Below, piece by piece: positions 35,655 through 44,204 of a stretch of 64,000 bases of DNA. Both the position numbers and the translations under genes were made by a program. The notes under the pieces were generated by a model. It saw only the letters and a list, made by a program, of their open reading frames with translations, searched no databases and was not told the origin of the DNA. The stretch lies in assembly GCA_016191465.1 (NCBI GenBank), contig JACPOP010000001.1, positions 248,001-312,000 on the forward strand. The letters run 5' to 3'. How positions within the stretch are numbered: the stretch's first letter is position 1; each line of letters begins with the position of its first letter. This DNA is from Chloroflexota bacterium. Lineage in GTDB: Bacteria > Chloroflexota > UBA6077 > CF-72.

Positions 35655-36051
35655 GTCATGACTCCTTCCGTCCTGATCTCGCAAACGTCAGGGCCCTCAC
35701 CCGGGCAGCCTACCGTCTTGGGTGGGGTGCAGGGGCGGTGCCGGGCAGTGCTTTGCACCCTGCCCGGTGGTCCCCGAGACCTTTTCCGGTCGGAACCGCT
35801 CGCCGGTTGGGCGCGTGGCTCCGCAAGTCATTCGTTCGCCTTCAGCTAAAACGCGCCGTCCCGCGCCCCGTCCAGGACAGAGTGCCGCTGCTGTGATAGG
35901 GCGGGGTTATGATGGAGCCGGGGCCATGCGCGGGCCGCTGGCCGTCTCTGGCGGGTGCCTGATGTCCCGGGCGAGGCCAAGGGTACCGGAGGGCTCCGGG
36001 TCGGCAAAGCGGCGGTAGGCCACGCCGGGGAAGCGGAGGGCGGAGCCGCGG
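35655..36051. other. Gene-poor stretch upstream of cupin operon
   Basis: No supported gene lies in these roughly 400 bases. A hairpin with 8-bp arms is at 35741-35767 (CCGGGCAG and CTGCCCGG). It would lie in the 5' leader of the minus-strand cupin-dehydrogenase message and might be an attenuator or regulator site. It matches no riboswitch class I know. The remainder looks like decayed sequence leading into the PIN-domain remnant. Confidence 0.5.
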
Positions 36052-36138
36052 TCCGCCCTGGCCGCCAGGCTCCCGCTCTACACCCGCAATCCCGATGATT
36101 TCGCGGGGCTGGCAAACCTCATCGAGATCATTTCGATC
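36052..36138 (+). pseudogene. VapC-type PIN domain remnant (C-terminal fragment)
   Basis: Translation here gives SALAARLPLYTRNPDDFAGL followed by ANLIEIISI. This matches the last third of VapC ribonuclease toxins, where the motif around LPLYTRNPxDF carries the final acidic residues. No start codon or N-terminal half is present; the frame is closed by TAG at 36016. The frame stays open into the WYL-type gene downstream. It is a decayed toxin gene, not a working one. Confidence 0.65.
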
Positions 36139-36330
36139 CCCACCACGCAAGCAGCCGCAGAGCGCCACCGAAAGCACCCGCTCCTCCCCGTCTCGGCGGC
36201 CGTGGTACCGTATCGCATCAGGGACGTGTTCGCCGACCAGACTGCACTCGAGGGCACCGAGCGGCCACGCCCGCGGCCGTGGGCGCGCGGGCGCAATCGG
36301 GCGGAGGCCGAGCCGCACGAGCGGCGACGC

Positions 36331-36963
36331 ATGGCAGCCGAGCGGTTCCGTCGCATCTGGCAAATGGTGGAGCACATCGCCGCGCACCCCGGTGCCAGCC
36401 GCAAGCAGCTCGCCCGCGACTACTCCCTCTCCGAGCGACAGATCCAGGATGACCTGAACGTCATCCGCGCCGATATGCGGCTCCCGCTGGTCCGCCACCA
36501 GGGCTACCGCTTCCGATCAGACCCACCCGAGGGCGCCTCCTCCCAGCCCTTCACGCTGGCCGAAGCACAGTTGCTGCTCATGCTGCTGCGGAAGGCCACG
36601 CATGACCCCGCGCTGCCGGGCGCTCGGCTGGTAACCGTGCTGGGCAAGCTCCCGACGCTGTTCCCGGCACACCTGCGCCCCCTGGTCCTCAAGACGCTGG
36701 AGGCGATGGCGGAGGACGCCTCCGGCGCTCGCCAGGAGGTCTTCGGGACCGTGGCGGATGCCCTGCTGCGGAAGCGTTACGTCAAGCTGCACTATGCCGG
36801 CGGCGACCCGCTCTCCGGCATCGCCGAGCCCGTCGTGCAGCCCGAGGTCCTCTTCCCCTACCTGGAGTCCTGGTACCTGATCGGTATGTGTCGCCAGCGC
36901 CGCCGGATGATGATTTTCGACCTGGACGGTATCATGGGCGTCACCCAGGCCACGGAGCTGTAG
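36331..36963 (+). CDS. WYL-domain transcriptional regulator, C-terminally short
   Basis: The protein has about 210 residues from ATG 36331 (in-frame GTG 36202 would add 43 residues of PIN-remnant read-through). An N-terminal winged helix (RRIWQMVEHIAAHPGASRKQ) is followed by the WYL ligand-sensing domain. It has YVKLHYAGG and SWYLIGMCRQR. Family members normally have about 310-330 residues with a C-terminal WCX part, which is missing here because the frame ends 13 bases before the sortase gene. It may be a functional short form or a truncated relic. Confidence 0.7.
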   Translation: MAAERFRRIWQMVEHIAAHPGASRKQLARDYSLSERQIQDDLNVIRADMRLPLVRHQGYRFRSDPPEGASSQPFTLAEAQLLLMLLRKATHDPALPGARLVTVLGKLPTLFPAHLRPLVLKTLEAMAEDASGARQEVFGTVADALLRKRYVKLHYAGGDPLSGIAEPVVQPEVLFPYLESWYLIGMCRQRRRMMIFDLDGIMGVTQATEL

Positions 36964-36975
36964 CCTGAGCGCCCT

Positions 36976-37533
36976 ATGAAGCGACGGCCATTCCTCCACC
37001 TCACCCTGGCCAGCCTCGGCTGGCTGGCCGCGGGCGCCTCCGCCACCACCGCGCGCGCGCAGGTACCCCTGCTGGTGCCGGTGGAGATCGCCATCCCGCG
37101 CATCGGCCTCGTAGCGCCCGTGGTGCCGGTTGGTCTTGAGCCAGACGGCGCCATGGAAGCCCCCAGCGACCCTGATACCGTCGGCTGGTTCTCCCTCGGC
37201 GCCGGCCTTGGCGGACCGGGCAACGCCATCCTGGCCGGCCACGTAGACTGGGGCGGCCGCCTGCGAACGTTCGGGCTCTTGAATCTCCTTCAGCCGAACG
37301 ATGAGGTGCGCGTGGGTGTGGGGGGCGGCTTGCAGATCACCTACAGGGTGGAGTGGAGCAGCCTGATCGACGCCGAGGGCGCACCCGTGGCGGAGATCTT
37401 TGCCCAGGGCGCGCGGGAAGAGATCACGCTCATTACCTGCGGCGGCGTCTTCGACCCGGTTACCCGGAGCTACCTGCAGCGCCTCCTGGTTCGCGCAGTC
37501 CGTATTCCCGCGGACGTGGCTACGACAGCGTAA
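36976..37533 (+). CDS. Class E/F-type sortase
   Basis: This 185-residue secreted transpeptidase has an N-terminal leader with KRRPFL, reminiscent of a twin-arginine signal, and a cleavage region near ATTARAQ. The catalytic triad is His89 (LAGHVDW), Cys155 (LITCGG) and Arg169 (YLQRLLV). Sortases join or anchor surface proteins at a cell-wall sorting signal. I see no LPXTG-like substrate in this window. Its end overlaps the convergent DUF212 gene by 14 bases. Confidence 0.85.
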   Translation: MKRRPFLHLTLASLGWLAAGASATTARAQVPLLVPVEIAIPRIGLVAPVVPVGLEPDGAMEAPSDPDTVGWFSLGAGLGGPGNAILAGHVDWGGRLRTFGLLNLLQPNDEVRVGVGGGLQITYRVEWSSLIDAEGAPVAEIFAQGAREEITLITCGGVFDPVTRSYLQRLLVRAVRIPADVATTA

Positions 37534-37942
37534 AGCCGGTTAGAAAGCCCAGCAGAGCACCGACGAATACCTCAAAGGGCGTGTGCCCAATCAACTCGCG
37601 CAGCCGCCGCTCGTTGAACTGCTGGGCTTCCATCATCTCTGTGAGCATGCGATTCAGGATCCGGGCCTGCACGCTCACCGCTCGCCGAACGCCGGTCGCA
37701 TCGTACATTACGACGGCCGCGAAAACGCTGGCGAGCGCGAACGACGTCGACTGGACTCCCGTTTGAATGCCCACGCTCGTCGCCAGGGCCACCACCGAGG
37801 CGGAGTGGGCGCTGGGCATGCCGCCCGACGCCATCAGCGTGCGGAAGCTCAAGCGCCGGTCGCGCATGAGGTCGATCACCATCTTGGATATCTGCGCCAG
37901 CATCCAGGCCAGGAAGCACGCGACGAGGGCCTTGTTGCCCAT
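37520..37942 (-). CDS. Divergent PAP2 / DUF212 membrane protein
   Basis: This 140-residue membrane protein of the YuiD/DUF212 family, distantly related to PAP2 phosphatases, has ASGGMPSAHSASVVALAT, the PSAH motif that is the remnant of the phosphatase site. Membrane helices flank it, and a final GHTPFEVFVGALLG motif follows. ATG 37942 with GGTGG upstream fits the family length. It follows xseB by 28 bases on the same strand and is probably co-transcribed. Its enzymatic activity is unknown. Confidence 0.85.
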   Translation of the reverse strand: MGNKALVACFLAWMLAQISKMVIDLMRDRRLSFRTLMASGGMPSAHSASVVALATSVGIQTGVQSTSFALASVFAAVVMYDATGVRRAVSVQARILNRMLTEMMEAQQFNERRLRELIGHTPFEVFVGALLGFLTGFTLS

Positions 37943-37970
37943 CACGATATCCACCCACGTAGCTCGTGAT

Positions 37971-38237
37971 TCAGAAGGCCGGGCTCGTGGTGGCGTCCAG
38001 GTGCGTGTCGGCATCGTCCTCGGCCGTGAGTGTCAGCACACGCTGCTCGGCCTCGTCGACGATCGTCCGACAGCGGCGAGCCAGGCCGACCCCGCGCTCG
38101 AAGAGGGCCAGGCTTGCCTCGAGCCCCAGGCCCCCGGATTCCAGCCGCTCTACCACTTCCTGGAGCTCCCCGAGCGTCTCTTCGAACCGGTCGGCGGGTG
38201 CCGGCTCTGGCGATGGGGAGGTCGAGCGTACAGGCAT
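37971..38237 (-). CDS. xseB: Exodeoxyribonuclease VII small subunit
   Basis: This 88-residue helical protein carries the XseB pattern: FEETLGELQEVVERLESGG, then LEASLALFERGVGLARRC. It forms the regulatory stalk around XseA in the nuclease that degrades single-stranded DNA. ATG 38237 lies 2 bases after the xseA stop, the usual xseA-xseB arrangement. Confidence 0.93.
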   Translation of the reverse strand: MPVRSTSPSPEPAPADRFEETLGELQEVVERLESGGLGLEASLALFERGVGLARRCRTIVDEAEQRVLTLTAEDDADTHLDATTSPAF

Positions 38238-38239
38238 GG

Positions 38240-39451
38240 TCAGGCGGGCCGGGCAGCCGTAACAGTAGTCTCGGCTTCTCCCCGACGCAAGCGGATGCGG
38301 AGCCACTCGCCGGGCTGAAGCTCGCCGGCATCGTCGGCCACGGCGCCAGACGCGCGCTCGACGATCGCGTACCCCCGTTCCAGCGTGGACAGAGGCGACA
38401 TCGCGGCCATCTGTAGCACGCGGGTTTCGAGCGACTGGCGGGCGGCCCCGAGCTGCGCGCGAATGGCCTGGTCCATCTTCTGAGCGAGCACGACCTGTCT
38501 GTGTCGAGCATCGCGGGTGTGATCCCGCACCGCACGAGATGCCCTGTCGCACAGTGCGGCCACGTCGTGGCGCAGCACCTGGATGTCGGGAGCCACCAGC
38601 TCGGCCGCTGCCGAGGGCGTCGGCGCACGCACGTCCGCCACCAGGTCAGCCACCGTCGTATCGGTCTCGTGCCCGACAGCCGACACGACGGGCACACGTG
38701 AGCCGAAGATGGCCCGAGCCACGCCCTCATCGTTGAAGGCCGCGAGGTCTTCGGCCGAGCCGCCGCCACGCCCGACGATCACCACGTCCACCGATCTGCC
38801 CGTGCCTGGTTCCGTCCAGCCCGCCACCTGGCGTAGCGCGCGCACGATGGAGGCCGGCGCACCGTCCCCCTGCACCAGTGCTGGGGCAAACACGACGCGA
38901 GCGAGGGGAAACCGTCGCTCAAGCACGGTAAGCACGTCGTGGAGCGCAGCCCCGGCCGGCGACGTGACGAGCCCGACATGGCGCGGCAGGGCTGGCAGGG
39001 GGCGCTTTCGGCCAGTGTCGAACAGGCCCTCGGCCTCCAGCCGGCGCAGCAGCGCTTCGCTCTGCATCTGGGCCAGCCCCATGCCCTCCGGGAACAGCAT
39101 GTCCACGATCAGCTGCACGCGCCCCTGGCGTTCGTACAACTCGACGCGCCCATGCGCTACCAGGCATTGCCCCGCCTGCGGCAGCGCCGGCGATCGGGCG
39201 GCGCTGCCGCGGAAGAGCACCGCCGAAAACTGCGCCGACGCATCGCGCAGACAAAAGTAGTAGTGTCCGCTCGCGGCCCTGGACACGTTGGTCACTTCAC
39301 CCCGTAGCCATACGTCGTGAAGCACCGGGTCGCTCCCGAACAGGGATCCAAGGTAGCTGGTGAGCTGGGAAACTTCCAGGACCAGCCCGACGCTTTCCAC
39401 GCGCTCGTACAGGCTGGCCAGGAAAAGTGCCTGGGCCGCCGTGCTCACCAT
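38240..39451 (-). CDS. xseA: Exodeoxyribonuclease VII large subunit
   Basis: The catalytic subunit has 403 residues. The N-terminal OB-fold is in DVWLRGEVTNVSRAASGHYY. The catalytic core contains VGLVTSPAGAALHDVLTVL, DVVIVGRGGGSAEDLAAFN and SAVGHETDTTVADLVAD. The C-terminal coiled-coil region ends with LERGYAIV. It cuts single-stranded DNA from both ends in repair and recombination. It sits in a conserved block with xseB downstream and accB/efp upstream. Confidence 0.93.
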   Translation of the reverse strand: MVSTAAQALFLASLYERVESVGLVLEVSQLTSYLGSLFGSDPVLHDVWLRGEVTNVSRAASGHYYFCLRDASAQFSAVLFRGSAARSPALPQAGQCLVAHGRVELYERQGRVQLIVDMLFPEGMGLAQMQSEALLRRLEAEGLFDTGRKRPLPALPRHVGLVTSPAGAALHDVLTVLERRFPLARVVFAPALVQGDGAPASIVRALRQVAGWTEPGTGRSVDVVIVGRGGGSAEDLAAFNDEGVARAIFGSRVPVVSAVGHETDTTVADLVADVRAPTPSAAAELVAPDIQVLRHDVAALCDRASRAVRDHTRDARHRQVVLAQKMDQAIRAQLGAARQSLETRVLQMAAMSPLSTLERGYAIVERASGAVADDAGELQPGEWLRIRLRRGEAETTVTAARPA

Positions 39452-39508
39452 CTACCCGCCCAACCCAACCGGATCACGACCCCTTTTCATGGCTGGATCA
39501 CCAGCGGC

Positions 39509-39934
39509 CTACGCATCCTCGCGGACCAATACCAGCAGCGGCTGACCATACTCCACCGGCTGCCCATCCTGGCTGAGCAACTGCTCCACCAGACCACCCC
39601 GCGGCGCGTCCACGCTGGTCCGCAGACCCATCGCCTCGATTGAGCCCAGCGCCTGGCCTGATTCGACCGTCGATCCTTCGGCAATGGAGGTACGGAACAC
39701 CCCCACCAGCGGCGAGGTAACGGCGAGCCGCCATTCGCTCTGCGCCTGCTCCGCCGCGGCCTCCAATGCGCCCGCCGAGGGCGAAGCACGCACCAGCACA
39801 CCGCTCAGGTCGCGCCGAAGGTGCAGCTTCAGGCCGCCGTGCTGTACTTCGAGCTCCTCGAGATCTGTTCCCTGGACGAGCGCCAGGAGTGCCCTCAGCT
39901 CTGCTTCGTCCACCAGGCCGCGCGTGTCTGCCAC
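39509..39934 (-). CDS. accB: AccB-like biotinyl-domain protein lacking the biotin lysine
   Basis: This 141-residue protein has the AccB layout: an N-terminal helical part (EAELRALLALVQGTDLEEL), an Ala-rich linker, then a lipoyl/biotinyl domain from about residue 70. The biotin-attachment motif EAMKM reads EAMGL, with Gly103 (codon GGT at 39628-39626) in place of the lysine. It cannot carry biotin there. It follows efp directly as in acetyl-CoA carboxylase loci, but accC is absent next door. It could be a scaffold or a repurposed domain. The start is GTG with a weak ribosome site. Confidence 0.85.
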   Translation of the reverse strand: MADTRGLVDEAELRALLALVQGTDLEELEVQHGGLKLHLRRDLSGVLVRASPSAGALEAAAEQAQSEWRLAVTSPLVGVFRTSIAEGSTVESGQALGSIEAMGLRTSVDAPRGGLVEQLLSQDGQPVEYGQPLLVLVREDA

Positions 39935-39943
39935 CGCGTGTGC

Positions 39944-40528
39944 CTACACCCGCTCGATGTACGTGGCGTCGCGGGTGTCCACCTTCACCCGGTCGCCCTG
40001 GTTCACGAACAGCGGCACATTGATGGTCAGGCCCGTCTCCAGCGTGGCCGGCTTGGTGCCGCCAGACGCGGTGTCGCCCTTGAATCCAGGATCGGTCCGC
40101 GTCACCTCCAGCACCACGGTGATGGGAAGCTCCACGCCAACCGGCTCGCCTTCGTACTCCAGCAGCTCCATCTCCATACCGTCCTTGAGGTAGTGGATTC
40201 CTTCACCCAGGTGACTGACGTTGAGGGGAAACTGCTCGTAGGTGTCCTTGTCCATGAAGTAGTGCAGGTCCTCCTCGCTGTAGAGGTACTGAACCTGGCG
40301 CTGCTCGAGCCGAATGCGCGGCCACTTGGAGCCCGCCTGGGCCGTTGTCTCAAAGATAGCTCCATTGCGGATGTTCTTGACCCGCATGCGTACCTGCGCC
40401 GATCCGCGGCCAATCTTCTGGTGCTCGTAGCTCAGCACCTGAACGAGCTGGCCATCCAGGTCGATCATGACTCCGCGCTTCAGATCGCTCGTCGAAATCA
40501 CGTTGCTTGTGTCTCCTTCATCAGTCAT
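39944..40528 (-). CDS. efp: Translation elongation factor P
   Basis: This 194-residue EF-P has all three domains. The tip of domain I reads KIGRGSAQVR, so Arg sits where E. coli EF-P has Lys34. The centre has FMDKDTYEQF, and the C-terminus has TGLTINVPLFVNQGDRVKVDT. It relieves ribosome stalling at polyproline. No modification gene (earP, epmA) is nearby. It is placed between a proline-type aminopeptidase and the AccB-like gene. Confidence 0.94.
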   Translation of the reverse strand: MTDEGDTSNVISTSDLKRGVMIDLDGQLVQVLSYEHQKIGRGSAQVRMRVKNIRNGAIFETTAQAGSKWPRIRLEQRQVQYLYSEEDLHYFMDKDTYEQFPLNVSHLGEGIHYLKDGMEMELLEYEGEPVGVELPITVVLEVTRTDPGFKGDTASGGTKPATLETGLTINVPLFVNQGDRVKVDTRDATYIERV

Positions 40529-40585
40529 CGTCGGCCCACCGTCCGCGCGACTGGCAGACGAATGGGCCCTTCGTGCGCGAGCCGG

Positions 40586-41710
40586 TCAGCGGATGACAAG
40601 CTCCCTGGGGGCCTGGCACAACACCCGAGGACCGTGCTCTTCGAGCACCACCAGGTCCTCCATGCGCACGCCGCCCCAACCAGGGAGGTACGCGCCGGGC
40701 TCGACGCTGAACACCATGCCAGGCCGGAGGACCTGCTCCCCCAGGGTGCTGCTGGAAAGCCAGGGAGGCTCATGCACCTCCAGCCCGATCCCGTGGCCAA
40801 GGCCGTGGGTGAATGCCTCGCCATACCCCGCTGCGGCCAGCGCATTCCGTGCGAGCGCGTCGGCCTCCTGTCCGGTCATGCCGGGTCGAATGCCGCACTC
40901 GGCGGCCACCTGGGCCTGCACCACTGCTGCATGCAGAGCAGAGAGCCGCCCATCCGCGGGCGGACCAAGGCACACCGTCCGCGTCTGGTCGGAGCAATAC
41001 GCGCCAACGCGGGCGCCGATGTCGATGGTGATTGCTTCGCCAACGGCGATCGTCCGGTCGGTGGGCTGCGCGTGCGGCATGCTGCCATTCGGGCCGCTGG
41101 CGACGATCGACGGGAAGGACGGTCCCTCCGCGTGCTCCAGGAAGTAGCGCTCGATCTCGCGCGCTACCTGCCGCTCCGTCTGCCCCGGCCGCAGCCAGTC
41201 CGCGAGGTGCTCGAAGCACCGGTCCACCACGTCGACCGCGGCCTGGATCCGCGCCAGCTCGGCCGCGTCCTTCAGGATGCGTAGCCGGTCCACCAGCGTG
41301 CCAGCGTCCAGCAGCTCGAGCCCATTGCCAACCTGGTTGAGGCAGGCTCGCACCTCGGCCCAGATGGCGTATGGCAGGTGAATGGACTCGAACCCGAGCC
41401 GCCGTGCACCCGTGTCACGGACGAGCTCAGTGATTCGCCTCGGCGCGAGACTCCGCGTCTCGTACGCAACCACCTCGAACTGCTGCCCCGACTCGAGTTG
41501 TGCCTGCTCGGAGGTGCGGCGGTCGGTGAGGAGGTAGGCCGATTCGAGGCCGACCAGGAGGTAGCCAGCGGAGTCCCGTGGGGGCAGGTCGTGGCCGGTG
41601 TAGCCGCTCAGGTAGAAGCGGGATTCCGGCTGCGAAACGAGCAGCGCGTCCAGTCCGGCGCCGCGCAGCTCGGTCCGCAGGCGGCTCAGCCGCTCAGCCA
41701 GGACGGGCAT
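40586..41710 (-). CDS. Xaa-Pro peptidase (M24 family)
   Basis: This 374-residue pita-bread metallopeptidase has an N-terminal creatinase-like domain with LVSQPESRFYLSGYTG. The catalytic domain has metal ligands Asp in IDIGARVG, Asp in CSDQTRTV, His in GLGHGIGLEVHE, Glu in SVEPGAYLPG and Glu in RMEDLV. It cleaves the residue before proline. Its start overlaps the end of topA by 17 bases, and efp follows, a pepP/pepQ-efp pairing common in Gram-positive and Chloroflexota genomes. Confidence 0.92.
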   Translation of the reverse strand: MPVLAERLSRLRTELRGAGLDALLVSQPESRFYLSGYTGHDLPPRDSAGYLLVGLESAYLLTDRRTSEQAQLESGQQFEVVAYETRSLAPRRITELVRDTGARRLGFESIHLPYAIWAEVRACLNQVGNGLELLDAGTLVDRLRILKDAAELARIQAAVDVVDRCFEHLADWLRPGQTERQVAREIERYFLEHAEGPSFPSIVASGPNGSMPHAQPTDRTIAVGEAITIDIGARVGAYCSDQTRTVCLGPPADGRLSALHAAVVQAQVAAECGIRPGMTGQEADALARNALAAAGYGEAFTHGLGHGIGLEVHEPPWLSSSTLGEQVLRPGMVFSVEPGAYLPGWGGVRMEDLVVLEEHGPRVLCQAPRELVIR

Positions 41711-44204
41711 GGCCGCGGGGCGAGCTCGCTCGGCCCTTCACAGCGCCACTGCCGGCCGGCGCCCGCCGCGCTTTCGGCGCCGCGGTCCGCGTCTTCGCCT
41801 CCGTCGGCGCGGCGGATGCTGGCGCTCGTCGGGCTTTCGCCGTCACGGTCCGCGCCGTCGTGCGCTTGGGCTTCGGCTTAGCCCTCGCGGCAACCCTGGG
41901 TTTCGTCGCCCGGGTCGAGGCTGTGGCGTCCGCCTGATCACCAGCTGCGGCGTCATTCGATTTCTTCGCGAAGCGCGAAGGCTCGGGGCCCTCGTGGGTC
42001 CAGCACCGAACCCGGTCCCGACCAAGGTCGAGCTGCAGACCGCCGCACTGAGGACACGGCTCCGTCATGGGCCGTCCCCAGCTCACCCAATCACACTCTG
42101 GCCAGCGGGTGCAGCCGTAAAAAGTGCGTCCCTTTTTCGACCGCTTCTCGGCGATGTCGCCGCCGCAGCCCTCCTTCGGGCACGCAACACCAATGCGCGG
42201 CGCGAACGTACGCGTCTCGCCGCACTCGTGCGTCGAGATGTAGAAGGGCCCGAAGCGGCCCGAGCGAAGCTGCATCAGCTCGCCGTGCGAGCAGCGCTCC
42301 TCGGGCGCGTTCTGGGGCAGCTCCTCCGCCAGCGGCCGGGACTCCTTGTGCTCGGGATACAGCGAGCATGCCAGGAAGCGGCCGAAGCGGCCCTCCTTGA
42401 TGACCATCGGGTGCCCCTGCGAGCACACTTCGTCAGTCGGCACGTCGGCCGGCTTCATTCGCTCGACTTCCGTCTCGGCCCGGCGCAGGTCCTCGGTCAG
42501 CGGCGTGTAGAAGTCCGCGACGACCGGCACCCACGCGCGCTGTCCCTGGGCCACCTCGTCGAGCTTTTCTTCCATCGTGGCGGTGAAATCCGGGTTCACG
42601 ATGTCGCCAAACTGCGCCACCAGGATCTCCGTGACCTGCTCGCCCAGCGGGGTCGGCTGGAGCGCCTTACCCTCGCGCACCACGTAGCCGCGATCCTGGA
42701 TCGTGCTCAGGGTGGGCGCATAGGTGCTCGGGCGTCCAATGCCGTACTCCTCAAGGGTCTTCACCAGCGTCGCCTCGGTGAAGCGCGGCGGCGGCTGAGT
42801 GAAGTGCTGCAATGGCCGCAGCCCCAGCAGATCCAGATCCTCACCCTGCGCCAGCGCGGGCAGGGGCTGGCGGTCCTCGTCCTGCACCGCGTCGTCGTCG
42901 CGCCCTTCCAGGTAGAGACTGAGGAAGCCGCGGAACTTCAGGCGCGAGCCAGTGGCGCGGAAGCGGTAGGCCGCCTTGCCGGGCGCGCGGGCATCCACCT
43001 CCACCGTGGTCACGTGGAACAGCGCCGAGGCCATCTGGCTGGCAACAAAGCGCTTCCAGATCAATTCGTACAGGCGGAACTGCTCGGCGCTGAGATGCTG
43101 CTTGATCGCCGCCGGCTCGTGGTACACGGACGTGGGGCGAATGGCCTCGTGCGCCTCCTGCGCCAAGCGGCTGCGGGTGCGGAAGACGCGCGGCTGGGCG
43201 GGCAGGTTCTCCCCGCCGAACTTCTGGTGGATGTACTCCCGCGCTTCCTGCTGGGCGCTCTGGGCGATCGTCACGGAGTCGGTCCGCATGTACGTGATCA
43301 GACCAACCGTGCCCTCCTTGCCGATGGCAACGCCCTCGTACAACTGCTGCGCTACCGACATGGTGCGCTTGGCGGTGAAATTCAGCTTGCGGCTGGCTTC
43401 CTGCTGCAGCGTACTGGTCGTGAAAGGCGCCGCCGGATGGCGCTGCTGCTCGCGCTCTTTGATCTCGGCGACACGCCAGGCGGCGCCATCAAGGTCGGCC
43501 ACCACCTGCTCCGCCTCGACGCCGATGTGCAGCTCGATCCTGGTACCGGCACGTTCGGTGAGTGAGGCGCTGAATTGCCCCGGTTCTGCGAGGCCCGCCC
43601 TCTTGGCGAGATCGGCGTCGAGGCTCCAGTACTCCACCGGCTCGAACTCCCGGATGGCGCGCTCGCGCTCCACCACCAGGCGTACCGCCACCGACTGCAC
43701 GCGCCCAGCGGTCAGCCCGTTCCGGACCTTGCGCGAGAGCAGGCGGCTGACGGGGTAGCCGATCAGCCGGTCCAGCACGCGGCGAGCCTGCTGTGCTTCC
43801 ACACGCTTGATGTCGATCTCTCGCGGATGGCCGAGCGCCTCCAGGATGGCCCCCTTGGTGATCTCGTGGAACTCAATGCGTGAAACCGGCTTATCCCCGT
43901 TGAGGTCCAGTGCCGACACAAGGTGCCAGGCAATTGCCTCGCCCTCACGATCAGGGTCCGTCGCCAGGAGCACGGAGTCAGCGGTTCTGGCCTCGCCCTT
44001 GAGACGCTTCACGATCTCTTTTCGATCCGGGGGTACCACATAACGGGGCTCGAAGCCGTTCTCCACGTCCACCCCGAGGCTGCGGGTGGGCAAATCGCGG
44101 ACGTGCCCCATGCAGGCGCGGACGGTGTACCCGCGGCCCAGGAATTTCTCGATAGTCTTCGCTTTGGCGGCGGATTCCACCACCACCAGAAACTGCTTCG
44201 CCAA
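41694..44204 (-). CDS. topA: DNA topoisomerase I
   Basis: This 836-residue type IA topoisomerase has a Toprim domain at residues 1-120 with Asp83 and Asp85 in DPDREGEA. The catalytic tyrosine is Tyr305 in GLITYMRTDS. Zinc-finger modules follow (CSQGHPM, CSHGELM, CPKEGCGGDI, CPQCGG). The last roughly 90 residues are a Lys/Arg/Ala/Pro tail of histone H1 type that could hold DNA. TTG 44204 has GGAG 6 bases before it. It relaxes negative supercoils. dprA lies upstream across 330 bases. Confidence 0.95.
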   Translation of the reverse strand: MAKQFLVVVESAAKAKTIEKFLGRGYTVRACMGHVRDLPTRSLGVDVENGFEPRYVVPPDRKEIVKRLKGEARTADSVLLATDPDREGEAIAWHLVSALDLNGDKPVSRIEFHEITKGAILEALGHPREIDIKRVEAQQARRVLDRLIGYPVSRLLSRKVRNGLTAGRVQSVAVRLVVERERAIREFEPVEYWSLDADLAKRAGLAEPGQFSASLTERAGTRIELHIGVEAEQVVADLDGAAWRVAEIKEREQQRHPAAPFTTSTLQQEASRKLNFTAKRTMSVAQQLYEGVAIGKEGTVGLITYMRTDSVTIAQSAQQEAREYIHQKFGGENLPAQPRVFRTRSRLAQEAHEAIRPTSVYHEPAAIKQHLSAEQFRLYELIWKRFVASQMASALFHVTTVEVDARAPGKAAYRFRATGSRLKFRGFLSLYLEGRDDDAVQDEDRQPLPALAQGEDLDLLGLRPLQHFTQPPPRFTEATLVKTLEEYGIGRPSTYAPTLSTIQDRGYVVREGKALQPTPLGEQVTEILVAQFGDIVNPDFTATMEEKLDEVAQGQRAWVPVVADFYTPLTEDLRRAETEVERMKPADVPTDEVCSQGHPMVIKEGRFGRFLACSLYPEHKESRPLAEELPQNAPEERCSHGELMQLRSGRFGPFYISTHECGETRTFAPRIGVACPKEGCGGDIAEKRSKKGRTFYGCTRWPECDWVSWGRPMTEPCPQCGGLQLDLGRDRVRCWTHEGPEPSRFAKKSNDAAAGDQADATASTRATKPRVAARAKPKPKRTTARTVTAKARRAPASAAPTEAKTRTAAPKARRAPAGSGAVKGRASSPRGHARPG

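Noticed and set aside
36202-36330. GTG 36202 as the start of the WYL regulator
   Set aside because: The extra 43 residues continue the PIN-remnant frame and look like decayed sequence; the HTH begins just after ATG 36331.
41709-43565. A 618-codon open frame on the plus strand across topA
   Set aside because: topA has all catalytic motifs on the opposite strand; the plus frame is Arg/Leu-rich shadow sequence.
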